Positions 10,219 to 18,653 of a stretch of DNA of 64,000 bases are shown piece after piece (the first letter of the stretch is position 1; every line of letters begins with the position of its first letter). Source of the stretch: JAXDAY01 sp034679345. Its GTDB lineage: Bacteria; Eisenbacteria; RBG-16-71-46; CAIMUX01; VGJL01. The translations under genes were made by a program, and so were the position numbers. The notes beneath the pieces were generated by a model. The model did no database searches. It was not told the origin of the DNA and saw only the letters and a program-made list of their open reading frames with translations. The DNA lies in assembly GCA_034679345.1 (NCBI GenBank), contig JAXDAY010000028.1, positions 124,001-188,000 of the forward strand. Direction: 5' to 3'.

Positions 10219-12246
10219 ATGCCCCGAGTGAAGCCGGTCCAGGCCGAAGACATCTACCGGATCCAGCGTCCCGTCGAGTGCCGCGTCGCGCCCGACGGAA
10301 CCCGCGTCGCGGTGGTCGTCAGCAAGGCGGACAAGGAGAGCCTCAAATACCAGAGCCACATATGGCTCGTGCCCACGAGGGGGGGAACTCCGATCCAGTT
10401 CACGCAGGGAAAGCACCAGGACAGCCATCCCCGCTTCTCTCCCGACGGCAAGACCATCGCGTTTCTCTCCGACCGTTCCGGGAGCGCCGAGATCTGGACG
10501 ATCGCGGTCGATGGGGGCGAGGCGAGACAGCTCACGCACCTCGGAGGCGGCGTCGGCGAATTCGCCTTCCACCCTCGCGGGGGCTCCCTGGTGATCGCCT
10601 TCACGCCGAAGGATGCCGAGGTGAAGGAACGCGAGGAGCGAAAGAAGCGCGGAGAATCCGGGGTCGAATCGCCCCGCGTTCGAACGATCGACCGCTTGAG
10701 CTACAAGCTCGACGGCGCGGGATTCCTTCCCAAGAACCGGCAGCACCTGTGGCTCGTCAATGCCCATACGGGAAAGGCGCGTCGGCTCACCGAGGACGAG
10801 CGCTACGCCGAGTCCTCGCCTTGCTTCTCCCCCGATGGGAAGTGGATCTACTTCAACAGCAACCGGTCCGCGAATCCCGACTTCGATCTCATGCGGGTCG
10901 GCATCTGGCGGATGCCCTCGCGCGGTGGCCCGATCGAGCGCGTGAAAACCTTTGAGGGGCCCTCGACCAGCTTCTCGTTGAGTCCCGACGGCAGGTGGAT
11001 CGCATTCCTCGGGACGCGCGATCCGGACGCTCCATGGGGAACCAGGCACACGAAGCTCTGGCTCGCCCCGGCCACCGGGGGCCGCCCCGTGGAGCTCACA
11101 GCGCGACTCGACCGCGAGTGCGACCACTCCACCATCAGCGACACCCGCGGCCCCGGCGGCACGAGCAATCCCATCTGGTCGCCTGACAGCCAGTGGGTCG
11201 CCTTCGTGGTCACCAATGAGGGAAACGGCGAGATCTGGGCCGTGCACATCCGGAAGCGCCGTCCGGAGCCCGTCCTCAATCGCGCGGGGGCCGTGATCGA
11301 CTTCGACTACCACTTCCCCTCGCGGGCGATCTACGCCACCTTCACCGACCTGCGCAATCCCGGCGAGCTCTATCGCTTCTCCCGCGTGGGCAAGCCGACC
11401 GCCGAGCGGATGACCGACTGGAACGGCTGGCTGCGCGAGCGCCAGGTCACCGCGCCCGAGGAGTTCTGGTTCCAGGGGAGGGGACGGCACCGGCTGCAGG
11501 GGTGGATTCTTCGCTCGCCCAGGAGGCGCGCCCGCAAGGCCCCGGGACTTCTCTACATCCACGGCGGTCCGGGCACGCAGTACGGCCGGGTCTTCTTCCA
11601 CGAGTTCCAGTTCCTCGCGGGGCGCGGCTACACGGTGTTCTACTCCAACCCGCGCGGTGGGACCGGCTACTCCGAGAAGCATCTCGCCGCGATCCACGAC
11701 GCGTGGGGAACGATCGACTACGACGATCTGATGTCCTTCACCGACGAGGCGCTCCGTCGCAGCCCGGAGCTGGATCGCCGGCGCCTGGGCGTCGCGGGGG
11801 GCAGCTACGGCGGGTACATGACGAACTGGATCATCACGCACACCGACCGGTTCGCCGCGGCGATCACCCAGCGCAGCGTCGTCAACCTCATGAGCTTCGC
11901 CGGATCGAGCGACTTCGGTTACGCCTGGTTCCGGGTCTTCGGCGGCCACTTCGCATGGCGCGAGCCCGCGCACTATCTCGCCATGTCGCCGATCACCTAT
12001 GTCGACTCGGTCAAGACGCCCACTCTGATCGAGCATCAGGAGAACGACCATCGTTGCCCGATTGAACAGGCGGAGCAGCTCTACGCCGCGTTGAAGGCGA
12101 GGAAGGTGCCCGTGGAGTTCCACCGCTATCCGGACGAGCCGCACGGGATGAGCCGCGGGGGGCGGCCGGATCGCAGGATCGAGCGCCTTCACCGGATCGC
12201 CGGCTGGCTGGATCGCTGGCTCGGGAAGCCTCGGAACGCGCGGTAG
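10219..12246 (+). CDS. S9 family prolyl-oligopeptidase-like serine peptidase
   Basis: A 675-residue two-domain peptidase resembling dipeptidyl/acylaminoacyl peptidases (S9B/S9C). A strong AAGGAGGT lies five bases before the ATG. The N-terminal half is a WD/TolB-type propeller with repeats such as SHPRFSPDGKTIAFLSDRSG. The C-terminal alpha/beta hydrolase has the nucleophile elbow GGSYGGYM (Ser529), Asp610 in ENDHRCPI and His642 in DEPHGM. No signal peptide is seen, so a cytoplasmic role in peptide breakdown is likely. Length and order of domains are normal for the family. Confidence 0.95.
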   Translation: MPRVKPVQAEDIYRIQRPVECRVAPDGTRVAVVVSKADKESLKYQSHIWLVPTRGGTPIQFTQGKHQDSHPRFSPDGKTIAFLSDRSGSAEIWTIAVDGGEARQLTHLGGGVGEFAFHPRGGSLVIAFTPKDAEVKEREERKKRGESGVESPRVRTIDRLSYKLDGAGFLPKNRQHLWLVNAHTGKARRLTEDERYAESSPCFSPDGKWIYFNSNRSANPDFDLMRVGIWRMPSRGGPIERVKTFEGPSTSFSLSPDGRWIAFLGTRDPDAPWGTRHTKLWLAPATGGRPVELTARLDRECDHSTISDTRGPGGTSNPIWSPDSQWVAFVVTNEGNGEIWAVHIRKRRPEPVLNRAGAVIDFDYHFPSRAIYATFTDLRNPGELYRFSRVGKPTAERMTDWNGWLRERQVTAPEEFWFQGRGRHRLQGWILRSPRRRARKAPGLLYIHGGPGTQYGRVFFHEFQFLAGRGYTVFYSNPRGGTGYSEKHLAAIHDAWGTIDYDDLMSFTDEALRRSPELDRRRLGVAGGSYGGYMTNWIITHTDRFAAAITQRSVVNLMSFAGSSDFGYAWFRVFGGHFAWREPAHYLAMSPITYVDSVKTPTLIEHQENDHRCPIEQAEQLYAALKARKVPVEFHRYPDEPHGMSRGGRPDRRIERLHRIAGWLDRWLGKPRNAR

Positions 12247-12352
12247 GGCTCCGGGGTAGAGACGGCGGGAGCGCCGCCGGGTGGGGCCCGAGCGGCTTCT
12301 GGTATCCTGAGTGCTGGTTCGGGTCTTTGCCGGCCCGGCCGGAGGAGGTCAG

Positions 12353-13309
12353 TTGAAAAGCCGCCGTCAGGCCGTCCCGCGCTCTGCAGCCGCGATCCTG
12401 CTCGTTCTGGTAGTCCTTCTCTCCTCCCCGTCCCATGCCGGCTCGGGAGAGTCGTGGCTCTGCCCCATCTGTCAGACGACGGTCATCGACCGACCGGATG
12501 CCGCGGCGCCGCTCTCCTGCCCGAACTGCGATCTCACGCTCCGGCATGAGGACTTGATTCTGCCGACGGCGTACATCGCTGTCCGGACCCGGCCGGCGCG
12601 CGTCGTGTGGCATGTGTTTCCCGAGTGCGGCAGCTTCCGTGAGGAGGGCCTCGCCGCCCTCCAGGAAAACCTGCGGATCTGGGTGCCCTGGAGCGCGATC
12701 GACTACTATATCCCGCGCCAGAGGATCCTGCGGCTCACATCCGGCCGCGAGCTCCGCACGCCCTATGCGCGGGACAATGTGGACTGCCCGAATCCTCCGG
12801 TCATCGTCGCATCCATCGCCGACAGTGTCGGCGACTTCGTCAAGGGTTACACCGTTCGGACGACGATCAAGGAGGAAGCGCTCTCAGCAATCTATTTCGT
12901 CGCGCGAAGTCCCGTCTCCAGGGATTCCGCGCGCGCGCGGTTCATTCGCGAGGTCGAGGCGGGCATGCACCCGCGTCTACCCCGAACCAATCCGACGATC
13001 CGCTCCGTGGCGAGGCCTTCCCTCCCCTCCTCGGTCGCCGTCGACTCCGCCGAAGTCGTTCTCGAGGTCCGGGTCTCCGAGCAGGGAGGAATCATGAAGA
13101 TCCTGCCGATCAAGAGGAGCGGCCGACTCGAGGTGGACCGGGCGGCTCTGCTCGCCGCCTACCGAAGCTCGATCGTCGTCGGCGGGGAGATGGGCATCGG
13201 AGTGCCCTCATCGGCGATCCTGACCTTTCGCTTCAAGGAAGGGATCGCGACTGGAACCGGCGAGCCGGCGCAGCCGCCGATGTGGCGCGAGTGGTTCGAG
13301 GCGCCATAG
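12353..13309 (+). CDS. Secreted protein with zinc-ribbon-like cysteines and TonB-C-like domain
   Basis: I chose the TTG at 12353: it follows GGAGGAGGT at 12341-12349 and starts a clean signal peptide (MKSRRQAVPRSAAAILLVLV, cut near SHA). A GTG at 12311 would add 14 residues in front of it. Mature residues carry CPIC and CPNC pairs, a probable zinc knuckle or redox site. The final third resembles the C-terminal domain of TonB-like energy transducers (VVLEVRVSEQGGIMKILPI, then LEVDRAALLAAY). No membrane anchor other than the signal is seen. The gene converges on ddl. Its role is unknown; a periplasmic protein-protein contact is likely. Confidence 0.7.
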   Translation: MKSRRQAVPRSAAAILLVLVVLLSSPSHAGSGESWLCPICQTTVIDRPDAAAPLSCPNCDLTLRHEDLILPTAYIAVRTRPARVVWHVFPECGSFREEGLAALQENLRIWVPWSAIDYYIPRQRILRLTSGRELRTPYARDNVDCPNPPVIVASIADSVGDFVKGYTVRTTIKEEALSAIYFVARSPVSRDSARARFIREVEAGMHPRLPRTNPTIRSVARPSLPSSVAVDSAEVVLEVRVSEQGGIMKILPIKRSGRLEVDRAALLAAYRSSIVVGGEMGIGVPSSAILTFRFKEGIATGTGEPAQPPMWREWFEAP

Positions 13310-13331
13310 TCGATCCCGCGGGCGGGCGGCT

Positions 13332-14462
13332 CTAGTTCGCGGGCGGTTCGGTCTCGACGCGCGTGGCGCGGTGATGTTCCACGGCCAGTTCGACCAGCCG
13401 CGTGATGAGGTCGCGATACGAGATCCCCGAGGCCTGCCACAGCGATGGGTACATGCTGATCGGCGTGAATCCGGGGATCGTGTTCACCTCGTTGAAATAG
13501 AGCGAGCCGTTCGCGCGATCCAGCAGGAAATCGACGCGCGCCATCCCGGCCAGGTCGAGCGCGCGGAAGGCGCGGATCGCCATCCCGCGCGCCGTCTCCG
13601 CCGTTTCCCGTGAGATCTCCGCGGGGATCACCGCGCGACTTCCCTCCTCGAGGTACTTGTCTCGGTAGTCGTAGAACTCGCGGCCCGGGACGATCTCGCC
13701 GACGACGGATGCCTGGGGCTCGTCGTTGCCAAGCACGGCCACCTCGAGCTCGCGCGCGTCGATCCCCTTCTCGATGAGGATTCGGTAGTCGTAGCGGGCG
13801 GCATCGAGAACCGCGGCCTCGAGACCGGCGAAGTCGGAGAGCTTGGTGATGCCGACCGAAGAGCCGGCTCCCGAGGGTTTCACGAAGACCGGCGGCGGAG
13901 TCTTTCCCTCGATTTCCGCGCGGATCTCTTCCTTCGACCGCTCCCACTCGGCACGGGTGAACTCGATGAACGGGACGATCGGCAGCCCATGCGTGGCCGC
14001 GATGCGCTTCATCGAGATCTTGTCCATTCCGAGGGCGCTACCGAGGATGCCCGCGCCGACGCATGGGAGGTCGGCGAGACGAGCGAGGCCCTGGACGCTC
14101 CCGTCCTCGCCGCCAAAACCGTGGATCGCCGGAAACAGAAGGTCGATCGGCGCCTCGTCCTCTGGCCGGGGGCCGTCCACCGTCACAAGCTCGCCGCGCG
14201 AGGCGCCGCTCAGGAGGACCTCCTTGAGCGGAAGTCCGCGAACCTCGCGCTCTCCGAGGAGGCGACCCGCCATCGCGGCCAGCGCCGCGCTGCCGGTGAT
14301 TCGCAGCCATCGCCCTTCGCGGGTGATCCAGATCGGAACGACCTCGATTCGATCGGGATCGGCTTCCTTGGCGATCGATGCCGCCGTCGTGATCGAGATC
14401 TCGTGCTCGGGCGAGCGCCCGCCGAAGAGAAGCCCGACGCGAAGGCGCCTCCGCTCACCCAA
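13332..14462 (-). CDS. ddl: D-alanine--D-alanine ligase
   Basis: A 376-residue ATP-grasp ligase that joins two D-alanines for peptidoglycan precursors in the cytoplasm. Family marks are [16 protein letters not shown] at the N-terminus, [14 protein letters not shown] in the ATP-binding domain, and the metal/substrate loop [17 protein letters not shown] near the C-terminus. The start is a TTG at 14462 preceded by GGAG. It overlaps the end of pckG by eight bases, so translation is probably coupled to that gene. A GTP-PEPCK/ddl pairing is an unusual neighbour choice for a wall enzyme. Confidence 0.96.
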   Translation of the reverse strand: MGERRRLRVGLLFGGRSPEHEISITTAASIAKEADPDRIEVVPIWITREGRWLRITGSAALAAMAGRLLGEREVRGLPLKEVLLSGASRGELVTVDGPRPEDEAPIDLLFPAIHGFGGEDGSVQGLARLADLPCVGAGILGSALGMDKISMKRIAATHGLPIVPFIEFTRAEWERSKEEIRAEIEGKTPPPVFVKPSGAGSSVGITKLSDFAGLEAAVLDAARYDYRILIEKGIDARELEVAVLGNDEPQASVVGEIVPGREFYDYRDKYLEEGSRAVIPAEISRETAETARGMAIRAFRALDLAGMARVDFLLDRANGSLYFNEVNTIPGFTPISMYPSLWQASGISYRDLITRLVELAVEHHRATRVETEPPAN

Positions 14463-16269
14463 GCCGCTTCTCCAGCTCCGCGAGCTCCTGCGAGAGCCCC
14501 TTCGGGAGCCGATCGCCGAAGCGCGCGAAGTGCTCTCGGATCAACGGGACCTCTTCCCGCCAGTTCGCGACATCAACGGTGAGCAGAGTCTTCATCGCAT
14601 CCGGATCGACCTTGAGCCCCTGCACGTCGAGCGCGCCCGGCGCTGGGAGGTTTCCGACGGGGGAGTCGACCGCGGCTGCCTTGCCGTCGCAACGCTCGAA
14701 GATCCACTTCAATACCCGGCTGTTCTCGCCGTATCCCGGCCAGAGGAAGTGGCCGTCGGAATCCTTGCGGAACCAGTTGACCAGATAGACCTTCGGCATC
14801 TTCGCCCCGCTGCGTTCGCCGACCTTGAGCCAGTGCGCGAAGTAGTCGCCCATGTGGTAGCCGCAGAATGGGAGCATCGCCATCGGGTCGCGGCGCAGAG
14901 CGCCGATCTTCCCCACCGCGGCCGCGGTCGTCTCGGAAGCCATGATGGAGCCCAGGAAGGTGCCGTGCTGCCAGGTGCGGGCTTCGATGACGAGGGGCAC
15001 ATTCGTCGCGCGCCGTCCACCGAAGAGGATCGCGCTGATCGGCACGCCCTTGGGATCCTCCCATTCGGGGGCGATCACGGGGCACTGCCGCGCGGGGGCG
15101 GTGAAGCGCGCGTTGGGATGGGCGGCCGTCCGCCCGCAACCGGGGCTCCAGCGGCGGCGGATCCAATCGGTGAGGACCGCAGGCTCTTCCTCGAGCATCT
15201 GCTCCCAGTAGATGTCGCCGTCGTCGGTCAGCGCGACGTTCGTGAAGATGCAGTTCGCATAGAGGGTCTTCATCGCGTTCAGGTTGCTCTGTTCCGAGGT
15301 GCCGGGCGCGACGCCGAAGAAACCCGCCTCCGGGTTGATGGCGTAAAGCCTCCCGTCGGAGCCGAACTTCATCCAGGCGATGTCGTCTCCCACCGTCTCT
15401 GCCTTCCACCCCGGGATCGAGGGTGTGAGCATCGCGAGGTTCGTCTTGCCGCACGCCGACGGGAACGCACCGGTGATGTACTTCACCTCGCCCTGAGGGT
15501 TGGTGAGCTTCAAGATCAGCATATGCTCGGCGAGCCACCCCTCGTCTCGCGCCTGCACGGACGCGATCCGCAGGGCGTGGCACTTCTTGCCCAGAAGCGC
15601 GTTCCCGCCGTAGCCGGATCCGTAGGACCAGATCTCGCGAGTCTCCGGGAAATGCACGATGTACTTGTTGGTGGCATCGCACGGCCAGGGGACGTCCGGC
15701 TTCTTTGGATCGTCCAACGGATAGCCGACCGAGTGGATGCCCCGGACGAAGTCCTCGCTTGCGCCCAGCGTCTCGAGGACCTTCGTCCCGACGCGCGTCA
15801 TCGTGTGCATGTTGGCGACGACGTACGGAGAGTCGGTGACCATGACGCCGATCTTCGCGATGGGGGAGCCGATCGGGCCCATCGAGTAGGGGATCACGTA
15901 CATCGTCCGGCCCCTCATCGAGCCGGTGTAGTGTCCCCGAAGCTTCTGCTTCATCTCGGCCGGGCCGGCCCAGTGGTTGGTCGGCCCGGCATCCGCCTCC
16001 TTCTGTGAGCAGATGAAGGTCCGATCCTCGACCCGCGCGACATCGCCTGGATCCGAACGCACATAGACGCTGTTCGCCCGTTTCTCGGCATCGAGCCACT
16101 GTGCGGTGCCGGTTGCGACCATGAGATGGAGCATCTCCTGATACTCGGCCTTGGAGCCGTCGCACCAGCGCAAACCGGATGGCTGGAGCATCGCCGCCAG
16201 CTCGTCGATCCAGGCGGTGAGCTTGGCGTTGGCGGTTGGGACCCATCCGGAGACTTGCGGACCTGACAT
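14455..16269 (-). CDS. pckG: Phosphoenolpyruvate carboxykinase (GTP)
   Basis: A 604-residue GTP-dependent PEPCK that interconverts oxaloacetate and PEP and so drives gluconeogenesis. The kinase P-loop [12 protein letters not shown] is present, followed by the metal-binding [10 protein letters not shown] and FFGVAPGTS. The GTP-PEPCK-type [10 protein letters not shown] and [15 protein letters not shown] also match. I chose the ATG at 16269 because AGGAGGGGG sits just upstream. An upstream GTG at 16287 is possible but has no such site. Length is usual (about 600). Its last bases overlap the ddl start. Confidence 0.97.
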   Translation of the reverse strand: MSGPQVSGWVPTANAKLTAWIDELAAMLQPSGLRWCDGSKAEYQEMLHLMVATGTAQWLDAEKRANSVYVRSDPGDVARVEDRTFICSQKEADAGPTNHWAGPAEMKQKLRGHYTGSMRGRTMYVIPYSMGPIGSPIAKIGVMVTDSPYVVANMHTMTRVGTKVLETLGASEDFVRGIHSVGYPLDDPKKPDVPWPCDATNKYIVHFPETREIWSYGSGYGGNALLGKKCHALRIASVQARDEGWLAEHMLILKLTNPQGEVKYITGAFPSACGKTNLAMLTPSIPGWKAETVGDDIAWMKFGSDGRLYAINPEAGFFGVAPGTSEQSNLNAMKTLYANCIFTNVALTDDGDIYWEQMLEEEPAVLTDWIRRRWSPGCGRTAAHPNARFTAPARQCPVIAPEWEDPKGVPISAILFGGRRATNVPLVIEARTWQHGTFLGSIMASETTAAAVGKIGALRRDPMAMLPFCGYHMGDYFAHWLKVGERSGAKMPKVYLVNWFRKDSDGHFLWPGYGENSRVLKWIFERCDGKAAAVDSPVGNLPAPGALDVQGLKVDPDAMKTLLTVDVANWREEVPLIREHFARFGDRLPKGLSQELAELEKRLG

Positions 16270-16423
16270 GACACACCCCCTCCTCACAGCAGCGACCTGC
16301 GATCGATTGCGGCAGGCTCAGCCGTATCGGCGAGCCGCGACGGCATTCCGAAGAGGGAGTCTACCGCAAAAACCGCGCTGGGACACGGTTGCGGATCTCG
16401 GAGGCGAATCGCGAAAACGAGAG

Positions 16424-16455
16424 CGGCGCCGGGCCCTTTGCGGGGACCGGCGCCG
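16424..16455 (-). terminator. Hairpin terminator downstream of the PEP-CTERM gene
   Basis: A perfect nine-base inverted repeat (cggcgccgg at 16424-16432 with ccggcgccg at 16447-16455) encloses a 14-base loop. On the minus strand it is followed by a short T-containing run (ctcgttttc). It lies 46 bases after the stop of the gene at 16502. Confidence 0.5.
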
Positions 16456-16501
16456 TTCTGTGTTCCATCGCCGGGAGAAGAGCTGCCGGCGAAGCGCCTC
16501 G

Positions 16502-17212
16502 CTACGCCTGCTTCCGGCGCCGCGCCGCGGCGGCTCCCAGAAGGCCCGCCCCGAGCAGAATCATGCTGGCGGGCTCCGGAACCGGACGCGCAACGGCGTC
16601 GATCTCGGCATCATCGCTCGCGAAGCCCGTCTCCCAGTTGCCGGCCTCGAGGCCGACATAGCGGAACGCGCCCGTTCCGCCCCAGTCCCAGCGTGAGGTG
16701 TAATCGTCGTAGATCGTTCCGGCGTTGTAGCCCTGCGCCCAGGTCTTCTGGAAGATGGCCGGGGTCCAGCTTGCCAGATCGTTCGATCCGAAGACGCGGA
16801 ACTCCGTGCCCTCCTGAAGGGCGGTCTCAGGGGGGTCCACGTGGTCGATGAATGGGAAGACATCGACGACATCGGTGGGCGAGCCGAAGTCCCAGATCGT
16901 GCCCACGCCATTCCAGATATTGTCGTGGTATCCGTAGGGCCCGTCGGTTTCATGCAGCCATGAACCGTCGAGGGCCGCACCATTCACCGTGTCATAGATC
17001 GTCTCCCCCGCGAGGTAGCCGATCGTGCTCGGCGTGGAGTAGCCGTATCCCGCGCCGGTCCAATCCCCATTGCCATCCGCGCCTCGCAGGTAGTTTGCGA
17101 AGATGTGGTTCACGCTGATCAGACCACCATCGATGACGAAGGCGGAGGCGGCCGAGGTGAGAACGAGAACGAGGCCCGCCGCGGCCATCAGTGCCCAAGC
17201 TATCCGTTTCAT
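16502..17212 (-). CDS. PEP-CTERM sorting-domain secreted protein
   Basis: A 236-residue exported protein. It has a Sec signal peptide (MKRIAWALMAAAGLVLVLTS, cut near ASA). The C-terminal tail from about residue 211 is a textbook PEP-CTERM signal: VPEPAS, then the hydrophobic stretch MILLGAGLLGAAA and the basic end ARRRKQA. In known systems an exosortase cuts at the PEP motif and the protein goes to the surface or exopolysaccharide. No exosortase gene is in the window. The body is beta-rich and Trp/Tyr/Gly-rich (NGDWTGAGYGYSTPST) with no enzymatic motif that I recognise. It is monocistronic, with an AT-rich upstream region. Confidence 0.85.
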   Translation of the reverse strand: MKRIAWALMAAAGLVLVLTSAASAFVIDGGLISVNHIFANYLRGADGNGDWTGAGYGYSTPSTIGYLAGETIYDTVNGAALDGSWLHETDGPYGYHDNIWNGVGTIWDFGSPTDVVDVFPFIDHVDPPETALQEGTEFRVFGSNDLASWTPAIFQKTWAQGYNAGTIYDDYTSRWDWGGTGAFRYVGLEAGNWETGFASDDAEIDAVARPVPEPASMILLGAGLLGAAAARRRKQA

Positions 17213-17289
17213 ATGTCTGGGTACCCCTCAATTCAATCCATGGAGTGATCGAGCCGCTCGGCCCGAGGATGGGCCTGTAGCTGAGGAGC

Positions 17290-17318
17290 AAGGTAATTTG
17301 TATTGATGCTAGTGTCAA
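17290..17318 (-). promoter_or_regulatory. Probable sigma70-type promoter of the PEP-CTERM gene
   Basis: On the minus strand a perfect TTGACA (17313-17318) is followed, after 17 bases, by TACCTT (17290-17295). The segment is much more AT-rich than its surroundings. It would start transcription near 17283, about 70 bases before the ATG. Confidence 0.45.
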
Positions 17319-17393
17319 GAATAATCGATAGCTCTGAGTCACTCCCACCAAAGAAGGTGCGCTGTCAATTCATTTGGCAATAATAAGTTATGT

Positions 17394-18653
17394 CTATTTC
17401 CGCTCGGCGAGTGTCGCCTCGATCTCGACCTCGGCGCCCTCGCGAAGGAGGCTCAACCGCACGCGATCCCCCGGATTCCTGGCCCGGAGCATGGCGGTGT
17501 AGTCCTCCAGAGTGGCCACCCGCTCCCCATCGAATCCGACGAGAACATCTCCCTTGCGGATCCCTGCCTGCTCCGCAGGCGAGCCCGGGAGGACCCCGTC
17601 CACGCGCACACCGTCGCCCTGCCACGCGAAGTCGGGGACCGTGCCAAGGCTGACCCTCCGGCTCGTTCGCATCGGTTGGGACGGCGGCGGGGCCTCGGCA
17701 TGCGTCCCGCCCCGAAAAGCGATCCCTCGATCCCGGTCCGCCAGGAATCGGACGGCCTCAGCAGAATACGAGGCGATCTCCCTCAGTCCGTCGAGATCGA
17801 GCTTGTCCATGGTGTCGCCGATTCGGTGGTAGTCGGCGTTCGGCCCGGTGAAGAGATGAATCCCTGGGACGCCCTTCTCGATGAACGCGGAATGGTCGGA
17901 TCCGAACGGACCCTTCTCGGGAACGGCGAGATCGAACGCGAAGCCAAGGTTGACGCCGCGGGCCATCTCCGCCAATCCCTCTCCTGTCTCGGTGGAGAGG
18001 ACGAAGAGCCGCCGGTTCTCCAATCGTCCGACCGTGTCCAGATTGACCATCGCGATCGTCGGGGCGAGCGGTCGGATGGGATGCTCCACATACCAGGTCG
18101 ATCCAAGGAGCCCCCACTCCTCCCCGCTGAAGGCGACGAAGAGGATGGCCCGCCTTCGTGCCGGTTCGCGGGCCAGCTCGGCGGCGATCTCGCAGAGCGC
18201 CGCGACCCCCGACGCGTTGTCGTCGGCGCCGGGATAGGGACGTCCCTCCGCGTCGAGGCCAAGGTGGTCGTAATGCGCCCCCACGATCACGGTCCCATCG
18301 CCGGTTCCGGGGAGCAGCCCGACCACGTTCTTGAGCGTGATCTTCCCCCACTCGACCCCCTCGGGGAGTCGGGCGGCATCCGCGATTCTGGACCCGGCCG
18401 GGGTGAAAGACTGAAACCACCCGCCGCCGTCGCCGGCCGGCTGCAGCCCCGCGTCACCGAACCAGGAGGCGATCCGCTCGGCCGCCGCGTCGAGCGCAGG
18501 GCTTCCCGCGCCCCGCCCCTGCATCTCGGGCGCCGTCAGGACCGCGATCCGCTCCTCGAGCCGGCTCGTCGCATCCTGGGCGGGATCCGCGTCCGAGCCG
18601 ACCGCGCAAAGAAGCGTCGCAAGGGCCATCCACGCCGTCGACCGCATCCTCAT
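17394..18653 (-). CDS. Secreted M28 family zinc aminopeptidase with PDZ domain
   Basis: A 419-residue protein with a Sec signal (MRMRSTAWMALATLLCAVGS). The M28 core shows the expected metal ligands: His in GAHYDHLG, Asp in GADDNASG, the Glu pair in SGEEWGLLGS, Asp in NLDTVGR and the late His in DYHRIGDTMDKL. The C-terminal 90 residues form a PDZ domain (VLPGSPAEQAGIRKGDVLVG), which probably recruits peptide ends. It overlaps the end of the M1 peptidase gene by four bases (ATGA), so the two are translationally coupled. Together they are likely to finish peptide breakdown outside the cytoplasm. Confidence 0.94.
   Translation of the reverse strand: MRMRSTAWMALATLLCAVGSDADPAQDATSRLEERIAVLTAPEMQGRGAGSPALDAAAERIASWFGDAGLQPAGDGGGWFQSFTPAGSRIADAARLPEGVEWGKITLKNVVGLLPGTGDGTVIVGAHYDHLGLDAEGRPYPGADDNASGVAALCEIAAELAREPARRRAILFVAFSGEEWGLLGSTWYVEHPIRPLAPTIAMVNLDTVGRLENRRLFVLSTETGEGLAEMARGVNLGFAFDLAVPEKGPFGSDHSAFIEKGVPGIHLFTGPNADYHRIGDTMDKLDLDGLREIASYSAEAVRFLADRDRGIAFRGGTHAEAPPPSQPMRTSRRVSLGTVPDFAWQGDGVRVDGVLPGSPAEQAGIRKGDVLVGFDGERVATLEDYTAMLRARNPGDRVRLSLLREGAEVEIEATLAERK

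Noticed and set aside
10084..12192. 702-codon open frame on the minus strand
   Set aside because: It is antisense to the S9 peptidase gene, whose catalytic residues and ribosome-binding site are clear. No motif is present in the reverse frame.
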